Source of the DNA: a virus
IMG/VR virus record: IMGVR_UViG_3300044624_001533
Span: 1 to 21,204 of that record
DNA: 21,204 nt
Reading direction: 5' to 3' (one strand)
In this document: positions 12,122 to 18,254 of the stretch, piece by piece
Layout of the letters: every line of letters starts with the position of its first letter
Position numbering within the stretch: the first letter of the stretch is position 1
Position numbers and translations under genes: made by a program
The notes under the pieces: model-generated
Seen by the model: only the letters and a program-made list of their open reading frames with translations
Told to the model about the DNA's origin: nothing
The model's database searches: none

Positions 12122-12667
12122 ATGGATAACGGATTCGACAAAGCCATTAAGTTTATCATCGCCAGTGAGACCGTGTATAAGAAGGGCCACTACGGTGACC
12201 TTAATTATGCGATCTCTGAGAATGAGCCTGGGGACGATGGCGGGCTAACCAAGTTTGGGATCGATTTTAGATCGCATCCAGAGATCGATATCGAGCGGCT
12301 TAGTTATGAGCAGGCAGTTCAGATCTACCGCAAAGATTACTGGGAGAAGTCTAAGTCGGAAGACCTACCTTATCCACTAAGCCTAGTTCACGTAGACGGT
12401 GCGGTTAACACGGGTCTCGGGCAGCAGACGAAGTTCTTGCAAAGAGTTTGCGGCGTGGATGACGACGGTATCCTCGGCCCCAAAACCCTTAAAGCCGCTT
12501 TGGAGAAATGCGATGATGATGGGGTCAAGGAGGTCTGCATGGAGATCATCAAACGTAGGACTCAGTTCTACAAAGACTTGGCTCAGAGTAAGCCCGAGAA
12601 AGCTAGGTTCTTGAACGGCTGGCTCAACCGAATCGAAAAACTAAAGAAAGAGGTAGAGCTAGCGTAA
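12122..12667 (+). CDS. Endolysin: GH108 muramidase with C-terminal peptidoglycan-binding domain
   Basis: A 181-residue protein without a signal peptide. Residues about 1-95 are a glycoside hydrolase 108 (muramidase-like) domain: the probable catalytic E16 in the first helix (IIASETVY), then GDDGGLTKFGID (37-48), which corresponds to the family's D-x-G-G-x-T-x-x-G-I motif, and the YRKDYWEKS segment. Residues about 96-180 match the PG_binding_3 domain that accompanies it (AVNTGLGQQTKFLQ, DDDGILGPKTLKAAL). It would cleave the glycan strand of peptidoglycan once a holin opens the membrane. About ten extra residues separate E16 from the GG motif compared with the usual spacing I recall. It is the last gene before the terminator. 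Confidence 0.9.
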   Translation: MDNGFDKAIKFIIASETVYKKGHYGDLNYAISENEPGDDGGLTKFGIDFRSHPEIDIERLSYEQAVQIYRKDYWEKSKSEDLPYPLSLVHVDGAVNTGLGQQTKFLQRVCGVDDDGILGPKTLKAALEKCDDDGVKEVCMEIIKRRTQFYKDLAQSKPEKARFLNGWLNRIEKLKKEVELA

Positions 12668-12704
12668 CTTGCCATGTTGTATAGGGTTAGTAGCCCTGTA
12701 AAAG

Positions 12705-12737
12705 ACGCCCATCCTTAACGGGATGGGCGTTTCTTTT
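12705..12737 (+). terminator. Rho-independent terminator after the lysis genes
   Basis: A perfect 10-bp stem, ACGCCCATCC (12705-12714) with GGATGGGCGT (12721-12730), closes a six-base loop and is followed by TTCTTTT. It lies 38 bases after the endolysin stop and would end the late transcript. Confidence 0.9.
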
Positions 12738-12750
12738 GCACTGAGTGCAA
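12736..12750. repeat. 15-bp inverted repeat, possible operator
   Basis: TTGCACT-G-AGTGCAA is a perfect 7-bp inverted repeat with a one-base centre. It overlaps the end of the terminator T-tract and lies upstream of the AAA+ cassette, where a repressor site would be expected. No consensus promoter could be confirmed beside it. Confidence 0.5.
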
Positions 12751-12779
12751 ATACTTTCAATTTTTTTAAAAAAAGTATT
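12750..12779. repeat. AT-rich inverted repeat
   Basis: AATACTTT (12750-12757) and AAAGTATT (12772-12779) pair around an A/T-only centre that includes T7 followed by A7. It may be a promoter UP-type or melting element, or a weak second terminator without a T-tract on the plus strand. Confidence 0.45.
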
Positions 12780-12790
12780 GGCCGAGCTTG

Positions 12791-12817
12791 GGCTATGGGG
12801 TAGCCTGCAATCCCCAT
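12791..12817 (+). promoter_or_regulatory. Two mutually exclusive hairpins at the AAA+ start codon
   Basis: GGCTA (12791-12795) pairs with TAGCC (12801-12805). Alternatively ATGGGG (12795-12800) pairs with CCCCAT (12812-12817), which contains the first two bases of the start codon at 12816. Only one stem can form at a time. A translational switch is possible but inferred. Confidence 0.35.
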
Positions 12818-14441
12818 GAGGAACCACGACAAATACAAGCATGAGATCGCCATAAACTCCGCAGCCGGAGTAGGCGTACTGTTCACTAGGACGAGGGAGC
12901 CGTTCCGCTGCATCGAGGCTCTAAAAGAGGTGGCCCAGGCCGCAAAAATCCCATTCGGAATCTGGAATGTGCGAGACGGTTGGAAGAAGGCAGACACGGC
13001 AGACGCAGTGCCAAAGGCAGATGGGGTTACGGATGTTTACAAAGCCCTGAAGCGGATTAAGGACGTGGACGGTGATGGTTCCCAGAGTTGGGGCTCGGGA
13101 GTCTACGTGATGCACGCAGCCCACCACTGGCTCGCAAAGCACCCAGGTATGATTGAGTGCCTCAGGCATTACGTCAGAGAGTTCAGCGAGAATCGTTCTT
13201 TGCGGCTGGTGCTAGTATCTCCAGAAGGCGAGATGCTGCCTGAGGAACTCCAGCACGACATTCCTGTGGTCGATTACACTTTGCCGGACAAGGAAGAGAT
13301 CATCGATATCTATCGCTACGTAATGGACTCCTGTGCAGTGGACGGAGAAGAGCCTCCAAATGTCCACAGTCAAAAACAGGTTAACACCATTGTGTCTTCG
13401 GCATCTGGTATGACCCAGATGGAAGTCGAGGTCGCCTTATCGAAGGCCATTGTCGAGAACAAGACCCAGAAGGGGATAGACTGGGAAGACGTGGACTTTA
13501 ACTCATTCAACTCCACTATCCTCGAAGCAAAGACTGAGGTAGTTAAGCAATCGGAGGTGCTGGAGCTTATGTCGCCTGTTGCGATTAAAGAGGTTGGCGG
13601 CTTAGAGAATTATAAGGAGTGGATTCGTATGGTCGCTTCTTGCCTCACTCCAGAGGCAGAGCAGGCTGGAGTCGACAAGGCAAAAGGGGTTGTAGTCGTG
13701 GGCCCTCCTGGCACTGGCAAGACGCTTCTTGGAAAGACTACGGGCACAGTGCTCAACCGTCCTTTGGTTCGAGTCGACATCTCAAAGTGCTTTGCTGGTA
13801 TCGTCGGTCAGTCTGAAGGTAAAGCCCGCTCCGCAATTCGTCAGCTCGAAGCAATGTCCCCAGTGGTCGCACTTATCGATGAGGTCGATAAGGCATTGGG
13901 CGGTGCCCATAAAGGAGGCGGGGACTCTGGCGTATCTCAGCGAGTGCTCGGGATCTTCCTTACCGCAATGCAAGAATCGAAGGCCGACATCTTTTGGATT
14001 CTCACCGCAAATCGGGTAAACAATCTACCCTCCGAGATGTTGCGTAAAGGTCGTATGGATGAGGTGTTTGCAGTGCTTCCTCCAAACCGCACCGAGCGTG
14101 AGGCGGTATTCAAGATTCACCTTAAAAAGAGGCTTGTTGATCCAGAATCTGTAGAAGATCTTGACGACGCAATCGACGCTTCGAAAGGATATGTTTCGGC
14201 AGAGATTGAGGCGGCAGTGAAGGAAGCTAAGAAGTTCTCTTTCCAGAAAGATGAGCCGATCACTGGAGCCCTGCTCTGTCGCCAGCTTCGGATGATGAAA
14301 CCGATATCTGAAGCGTTTCCTGAAGATTTTGCGGAGATGGAACGATGGGCGAGTAACAACGCTCGGAATGCCTCTCTCGCAGATAACGAAAACCAACACA
14401 CGGTAACCGCAATTAAGGCTCGTAGGAGGGCCATCAACTAA
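12816..14441 (+). CDS. Ycf46-like AAA+ ATPase
   Basis: A 541-residue AAA+ ATPase, first gene of a five-gene cassette. The N-terminal half (about 1-255) contains TREPFRCIEALKEVAQAAK and IPFGIWNVRDGW, the pattern of the N-terminal domain of Ycf46-type proteins. The AAA+ core has Walker A GPPGTGKT (296-303), Walker B ALIDEVDK with D355 and E356, sensor-1 ILTANR (about 398) and an arginine-finger segment RKGRMDE (R410, R413), followed by a helical lid. All catalytic elements are intact, so it should hydrolyse ATP as an oligomeric ring. Ycf46 is conserved in cyanobacteria and plastids; its substrate is not firmly established. No Shine-Dalgarno sequence is seen; the start is at the end of the intergenic block. 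Confidence 0.88.
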   Translation: MRNHDKYKHEIAINSAAGVGVLFTRTREPFRCIEALKEVAQAAKIPFGIWNVRDGWKKADTADAVPKADGVTDVYKALKRIKDVDGDGSQSWGSGVYVMHAAHHWLAKHPGMIECLRHYVREFSENRSLRLVLVSPEGEMLPEELQHDIPVVDYTLPDKEEIIDIYRYVMDSCAVDGEEPPNVHSQKQVNTIVSSASGMTQMEVEVALSKAIVENKTQKGIDWEDVDFNSFNSTILEAKTEVVKQSEVLELMSPVAIKEVGGLENYKEWIRMVASCLTPEAEQAGVDKAKGVVVVGPPGTGKTLLGKTTGTVLNRPLVRVDISKCFAGIVGQSEGKARSAIRQLEAMSPVVALIDEVDKALGGAHKGGGDSGVSQRVLGIFLTAMQESKADIFWILTANRVNNLPSEMLRKGRMDEVFAVLPPNRTEREAVFKIHLKKRLVDPESVEDLDDAIDASKGYVSAEIEAAVKEAKKFSFQKDEPITGALLCRQLRMMKPISEAFPEDFAEMERWASNNARNASLADNENQHTVTAIKARRRAIN

Positions 14442-14442
14442 C

Positions 14443-15072
14443 ATGCCAATACTACAGACAACCATCGGAGACGTTAATCTCCGAAACTGCTCGGCAAAGA
14501 TCAGTATCTTCCACTGCGATAAAGCAGGTGGGCTTGAAAGGTACATCTCCCAGGCCGCAAAAGCCCAGACACAAGTCACGCAACGCGGGATGGCGATATT
14601 CAGCCCCTCTGTTCAGGGGATGCTTAAAGAAGTCGGCGGGCGCTGCATCAACGCTACCTTCTCAATTGCGGAGGGGGAGATCCTCAAGGTGTTTGTAAAG
14701 ATCAACCCAGGTTATGGGAGACTTGAGAAGAACGCTAACTTCTTCATTAAGGCCAGAGAGCACGCTGCCTATAGGGCGGTCAGCATTAACACCGTAGACG
14801 CGCCTAGCGTCATCTTCAGGACTGCTAGGCTGGAAGGATGCTTCGATATGCTTTCTCTTGAAGAGGCCCTTGCTGAGGGCATTCAAGTTAAGAGCGTGTT
14901 CAGAAGAGCCTACGATTCGAACCTTGTCGCCAGTGTTATCAGTAAGCACGAAGTTCTTCAGCCTGAACGGGCACCATCAATCAAGAAGCAAATCGTAGAG
15001 GTCGTAGATCCGATTTCTGGGGCTTCGACAAACGTAGTTAAAGTCAAACGTCGCAGAGCAATCTCCATCTAA
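14443..15072 (+). CDS. Unknown protein of the AAA+ cassette
   Basis: A 209-residue soluble protein starting one base after the AAA+ stop and ending one base before the DUF1257 gene. AGGAGG lies about 13 bases before the ATG, a long spacing. I recognise no domain. The middle (about 50-130) has alternating strands and a helical stretch (GYGRLEKNANFFIKAREHAAYRA), and the C-terminus is basic (KVKRRRAISI). Four cysteines are scattered without a metal-binding spacing. The position between the ATPase and DUF1257 genes implies that it works with them, perhaps as adaptor or substrate. Confidence 0.7.
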   Translation: MPILQTTIGDVNLRNCSAKISIFHCDKAGGLERYISQAAKAQTQVTQRGMAIFSPSVQGMLKEVGGRCINATFSIAEGEILKVFVKINPGYGRLEKNANFFIKAREHAAYRAVSINTVDAPSVIFRTARLEGCFDMLSLEEALAEGIQVKSVFRRAYDSNLVASVISKHEVLQPERAPSIKKQIVEVVDPISGASTNVVKVKRRRAISI

Positions 15073-15073
15073 T

Positions 15074-15610
15074 ATGTCACACACAACCTTAGTAAAAACT
15101 GTCCAGATCAAAAGCGAGTCGGCCTTGAAGGCTATGGCTACTGAATTGCGGAGGCTTGGCATCGATGTCGAACTCGTAGCCAACGCAGTTCCTCGCCTCT
15201 ACTACAAAGACCAGATCGCACGCACGTTGGTGAGAGATAAGAAGCCAATGCGCTTTCACCAGAACGTCGAGGAGTGCGACTATGTGTTGAAAGTTAAGGA
15301 CTCTTTTTACGACATCGGCTTCCTTAAAGACAATGAGGGCAACTACGTGCCACTGTTCGACGACTTCCCCTACGGGAGCCCGCACGACTCTCACCTTAAC
15401 GCTGGCAAGAAGCCACTTAAAGAGGTGCTCGGAACAAGACCTCCATCAGACTGTACTATGGAGGACCTGCACAGCTACTCCATCGGTAAGGCGATGCAGA
15501 TGTACTCTCTTGCGGCGGCTACAGAAGCCTGCACTGACTCTGGCTACTCCATTATCGGTAGTAGCTTCGACAACAACGGACAGATCGTACTTGAAGTAGA
15601 AATTCTATGA
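15074..15610 (+). CDS. DUF1257 (Ycf35-like) protein
   Basis: A 178-residue protein beginning MSHTTLVKTVQIKSESALKA, the typical opening of DUF1257, followed by a segment on the individual residue L-x-x-L-G-I-D pattern (about 26-32), the hydrophobic strand YDIGFLKDNEGNYVPLFD (about 79-96), and a C-terminal helical part with YSIGKAMQMYSLAAA and a final strand (SYSIIGSSFDNNGQIVLEVEI). DUF1257 proteins include the plastid/cyanobacterial Ycf35 and are of unknown biochemical function. In bacteria and phages they are found near AAA+ ATPases and DUF2997 proteins, as here. No Shine-Dalgarno sequence. The stop overlaps the next start (ATGA), implying coupled translation in fixed ratio. Confidence 0.85.
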   Translation: MSHTTLVKTVQIKSESALKAMATELRRLGIDVELVANAVPRLYYKDQIARTLVRDKKPMRFHQNVEECDYVLKVKDSFYDIGFLKDNEGNYVPLFDDFPYGSPHDSHLNAGKKPLKEVLGTRPPSDCTMEDLHSYSIGKAMQMYSLAAATEACTDSGYSIIGSSFDNNGQIVLEVEIL

Positions 15611-15807
15611 AAAAGCTGACCATCACAATCGACAAGTTGGGTAAGACAAAAGTAGAGGCCGACGGCTTTAACGGGCAAGGCTGCATGTCTGCCGCGAAGC
15701 CTATCCTCGATGCGCTAACCTCTTCGGACAGGAACCTGAGCGTCGAGGAGAAGCCAGAGATGCATGTGTGCCTGGACGAGTCTGAGTTTGAGAGCTTGGA
15801 TGTATGA
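15607..15807 (+). CDS. DUF2997 small protein
   Basis: A 66-residue protein whose first half (KLTITIDKLGKTKVEADGF, then GQGCMSAAKPILDAL) matches DUF2997: two strands with a 'dG-k-x-x-V-e-a-x-G-x-x-G-x-x-C' signature and one helix carrying the conserved cysteine C27. The family has no known function; the lone conserved Cys and small size suggest a ubiquitin-sized or carrier-like partner, which is inference. The second half is acidic. Both ends overlap neighbours as ATGA (15607-15610 and 15804-15807), the tightest coupling in the cassette. Confidence 0.8.
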   Translation: MKKLTITIDKLGKTKVEADGFNGQGCMSAAKPILDALTSSDRNLSVEEKPEMHVCLDESEFESLDV

Positions 15808-16142
15808 GACAGGTTATCGTTGTGACTCAGAACGGTGGATTGCACGGCCTAGAACACAAGGGCCGCTGTATTGACCTTAAGAAGTTTGGTAAGGCCCTTG
15901 TAGAGCGTATTACGCTTATAGAATGGGACTCTGACGTAGCCGGATGGTACATCAAATGGTGCAATCCTATGTTAGGCAGTCTCTGGAGCCTTAAAGAGCT
16001 TTCGGACGTTCAATCGCTACACACTGCAACACTTAAGATCCCAGTAGACAGAAGCGCACCCGTGTACTTTCACAGGTACGAGGATGCTGTGGATGCGGAA
16101 GTGGAAGTGATCCAACGACTCCAAAAAATAGGTGCCCTGTAA
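15804..16142 (+). CDS. Unknown protein, end of the AAA+ cassette
   Basis: A 112-residue protein starting at an ATGA overlap with the DUF2997 gene. It has an N-terminal strand-rich part (RQVIVVTQNGG, then LVERITLIEWDSD) with Trp-rich YIKWCNPMLGSLWSL (about 50-64) and an acidic C-terminal helix ending VIQRLQKIGAL. No family is recognised. Coupling to the DUF2997 gene and the hairpin just after its stop mark it as the last gene of the cassette. Confidence 0.65.
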   Translation: MRQVIVVTQNGGLHGLEHKGRCIDLKKFGKALVERITLIEWDSDVAGWYIKWCNPMLGSLWSLKELSDVQSLHTATLKIPVDRSAPVYFHRYEDAVDAEVEVIQRLQKIGAL

Positions 16143-16149
16143 AAAGAGA

Positions 16150-16188
16150 CCCTCGCCCCAAGGCTTACCAGCTCAATCGGGGCGAGGG
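16150..16188. other. GC-rich hairpin between cassette and replication genes
   Basis: CCCTCGCCCC (16150-16159) pairs perfectly with GGGGCGAGGG (16179-16188) around a 19-base loop. On the plus strand no T-tract follows; on the minus strand the stem is followed by TCTCTTTTT (complement of 16141-16149), so it reads better as a minus-strand terminator. On the plus strand it could be an RNA processing or 3'-end stabilising structure. Confidence 0.7.
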
Positions 16189-16246
16189 TGGATCGTTATG
16201 AACAAACTACGGAATCAGCACCCGCACTCTATACCACAAATATCAA

Positions 16247-16462
16247 ATGTCAACTAATAGCTACGATAGTCCAGGAAAGTCCGCGTATCCTTGTAATGGT
16301 GTTTACCTAACGCATAAATGGGATGGCCCTATAAACACTAAGGTCGATGAAGAGCTTTTAAGCCGTAAGTGTAAAAGATGCGGTCTTAAGTATGAGACGC
16401 TCTACACGTTCAGGAAGGAGCAGATTATAAAGAAGTATAGGGATGCCCAAACGAGCCAATAA
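16247..16462 (+). CDS. Small Cys-containing protein, possible zinc ribbon
   Basis: A 71-residue basic protein. It contains one C-x-x-C pair (CKRCGLKYETLY, about 42-45) and an upstream Cys/His pair (YPCNGVYLTHKW, C16 and H23), which could together hold one zinc ion as in small zinc ribbons, though the spacing is unusual. The C-terminus is Lys/Arg-rich (RKEQIIKKYRDA). It overlaps the replication initiator gene by 20 bases, so it is probably co-expressed with it. No Shine-Dalgarno sequence. The zinc site and any nucleic-acid binding are inferred. Confidence 0.6.
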   Translation: MSTNSYDSPGKSAYPCNGVYLTHKWDGPINTKVDEELLSRKCKRCGLKYETLYTFRKEQIIKKYRDAQTSQ

Positions 16463-17708
16463 GTACAGGGACTGGGAGTTCGCCAGGGCGGCACTAAGGC
16501 AGATACTCAGGGTCTGGGCGTTAGACTTTTCAGCACTTGAACTCCGAACCGCATTGTTTGTCTATGACAGGACCATCGGCTGGGGAAAGCAATGGGAGGT
16601 TATCACCTCGGAACAAGCATCGGTAGGCGTGTGGAACGACGAGGGGGAATGCTGGGCGGCTCCAATAACGAAAGACAAAGCCAGGGCAAGGGCTGCGTTG
16701 CAAGCCCTCGTAGATGGTGGATTTTTAACGAAAAGACAAAAAGGAAAGAGCTTCGAGTACGCTCTAAATCTTGAAATGAAAGTTCCAAAAAGGCTCAAAA
16801 CTGCTCAAAATAACGCACAAGAAGGGGTGCGAAATCGCATTTTTGAGGGGGGCGATTTCGCATCTAAAAGGGGGGCGATTTCGCACCCCAAAGAGTACTT
16901 CGTAGAAATAAGAGAAGCAAAAGATAATATCAGCGTCGTCGCTTCGCTTGACGCGGACATTCCGGTTGCGGAAAGCGTGGAGCAGATAAACGCGATAACC
17001 AGGTCCGTTGTCGTTAGGGCTAGGAAGCGTCAGGATCAGCGCAAGAAACAAGGAAAGTTTGAACGCCGTGCAAACGGTGGAGCTGAGTCAGGGTTCGTGC
17101 CTTTCAAGTCTTCGCTAGCGATTATATGGACTGACCTTTATCGAGGCGTCTATCCGCAAGAGGCGGTTGTGTCACTTCCTGCGATTACGCTACGGATACT
17201 TTATCTCTACGCAAAGAACTGGACGCTTTTGCGGCAGCAGGGAGAGTTCGTAGACTACCTAACATGGATCTTCGAAAACTGGTCTATGCTGAGGTCTGGG
17301 CCTTTCAAGTGGATGCAGGACTTCCCGATTACTCCCGCACCCAGAATCCTCGTTAGCACAAAGCTGCGCCCTCTTATCGAGGAGGCGTACCAGCAAAAGG
17401 ACTGGTGGTCCAGGTGGGCGAAAATGGACGAGTACGAGCGGAGAGTGCAGCACCTTACGGTAAATAAAGGACTGGATAGATCGAAGGCTGAAAGTATCGC
17501 GAAGCGGGAGACGGGATTTAGGGATGAGATTGAGGCGATCAAGCAGGAGCGCAGGAAACTCGAACTCGCCGCTTTGAGAGTGAAGCAGGCATACGAGCAA
17601 GAGAGGGCGGCACTCAGAAAACAGCAGCAGCGCAGCGGCGTTACCTCAGCGCCGAGTATACAGAACGTAGAAGGTGACTTTGGTAAATGGGACGAAAATG
17701 ATAACTGA
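16443..17708 (+). CDS. O-like replication initiator (winged helix)
   Basis: A 421-residue protein. Residues about 25-115 form a winged-helix domain as found at the N-terminus of phage replication protein O: ALELRTALFVYDRTIGWGKQ, then an ITKDKARARAALQALVDGGF segment (about 75-94) and a strand ending in KRQKGKSFEYAL. A polar linker (about 120-210) contains a stretch of G-rich DNA repeats. A helical domain (about 220-320) is followed by a long charged coiled coil (about 325-405). The family binds the origin and loads the replicative helicase, and a DnaB-type helicase gene lies 0.5 kb downstream, supporting this role. No helicase-loader ATPase is seen, so this protein may load DnaB itself. Confidence 0.75.
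   Translation: MPKRANKYRDWEFARAALRQILRVWALDFSALELRTALFVYDRTIGWGKQWEVITSEQASVGVWNDEGECWAAPITKDKARARAALQALVDGGFLTKRQKGKSFEYALNLEMKVPKRLKTAQNNAQEGVRNRIFEGGDFASKRGAISHPKEYFVEIREAKDNISVVASLDADIPVAESVEQINAITRSVVVRARKRQDQRKKQGKFERRANGGAESGFVPFKSSLAIIWTDLYRGVYPQEAVVSLPAITLRILYLYAKNWTLLRQQGEFVDYLTWIFENWSMLRSGPFKWMQDFPITPAPRILVSTKLRPLIEEAYQQKDWWSRWAKMDEYERRVQHLTVNKGLDRSKAESIAKRETGFRDEIEAIKQERRKLELAALRVKQAYEQERAALRKQQQRSGVTSAPSIQNVEGDFGKWDENDN
16824..16889. repeat. Iteron-like repeats inside the initiator gene, candidate replication origin
   Basis: Two direct copies of GGGGGGCGATTTCGCA (16847-16862 and 16870-16885), 23 bases apart, plus one inverted copy of the core (GGGGTGCGAAATCGC, 16824-16838; its complement equals 16875-16889). 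Because 23 is not a multiple of three, the two direct copies are read in different frames (GGDFA and RGAIS), so the DNA and not the protein is conserved. This parallels lambda, whose origin iterons lie inside gene O. Confidence 0.65.
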
Positions 17709-18240
17709 AAAAGAAAACAAAAAGGCAGCAGCGTTTTTTAGGTCCAGGCTTCCGTTGGATTATCACGATAACAAACGATCACTTGCCTCAGAGGGTGAAC
17801 ATGGTGAGCGTGTGATCGCATGGATATCTGCGGACGGGCTAAAGAAGATCAGTGAAAGAGGCATGGTGATCGAGGTAGTTGGTAAAAGCGCCAAGAGCCG
17901 CTACATCTTCTACCTTACCGCCAGGGCGCTAATCTTGAGGTCAGTCTCTGTTCAGTGTGGCTATCCTATTGATTTTCTTCCAGATAGGCTTACAGAGCAG
18001 CTTCGAGAAGACATCGCAGAACGAGGGTTACTCGCCTTGGATAAAATGGGCTGGGAGTCAAAATCGTTCTTAGATCCAGCGCAAACTTATGAGATCGAAG
18101 TGTTTATAGAAAGATGGCTGAACTCAGGTAGGTCTTTGCTGATGCGTGCGGAGTCCTCGATCTCTGTGAGCCCACAGTGGAGTGACGAATTTAAAAATTT
18201 TTTAAAAAGGAGATTGAGCACCAGCTTCGTAGTTGGCTAG
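17698..18240 (+). CDS. Hypothetical protein of the replication module
   Basis: A 180-residue protein. I start it at the ATG at 17698, overlapping the initiator gene by 11 bases; an in-frame GTG at 17674 would add eight residues but has no usable ribosome binding site. It is mixed alpha/beta and soluble, with a central ARALILRSVSVQ strand/helix and a segment EVFIERWLNSGRSLLMRAES. No motif is recognised. Its place between initiator and helicase suggests a replication accessory (for example single-strand binding or helicase loading), but the sequence gives no direct support. Confidence 0.65.
   Translation: MITEKENKKAAAFFRSRLPLDYHDNKRSLASEGEHGERVIAWISADGLKKISERGMVIEVVGKSAKSRYIFYLTARALILRSVSVQCGYPIDFLPDRLTEQLREDIAERGLLALDKMGWESKSFLDPAQTYEIEVFIERWLNSGRSLLMRAESSISVSPQWSDEFKNFLKRRLSTSFVVG
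18187..18210. other. AT-rich tract near the end of the 17698 gene
   Basis: Bases 18187-18206 are almost only A and T (AATTTAAAAATTTTTTAAAA with a preceding G), ending in AAAAAGG. They code for EFKNFLKR. The tract resembles the A/T core at 12758-12774. It could act as a melting element near the origin or be simple codon composition. Confidence 0.35.
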
Positions 18241-18254
18241 CTTCGTGACCCCAT

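Noticed and set aside
12778-12806. Sigma-70-like promoter (TTGGCC, 17 bases, TAGCCT) before the AAA+ gene
   Set aside because: The -10 match is only three of six and the transcript would start almost at the ATG; not strong enough to annotate.
16150-16188. tRNA or other structured RNA gene
   Set aside because: Only one stem can be drawn; no cloverleaf, T-loop or CCA end.
16196-16225. Promoter (TTATGA ... TATACC) before the gene at 16247
   Set aside because: Poor match to both hexamers.
16198-16257. Nineteen-codon open frame beginning ATGAACAAAC
   Set aside because: Too short, no Shine-Dalgarno sequence, overlaps the start of the better supported gene at 16247; could be a leader peptide but nothing supports it.
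16824-16889. CRISPR-like array
   Set aside because: Only three short copies, one inverted, with spacers of about seven to eight bases; inside a coding gene, so iterons fit better.
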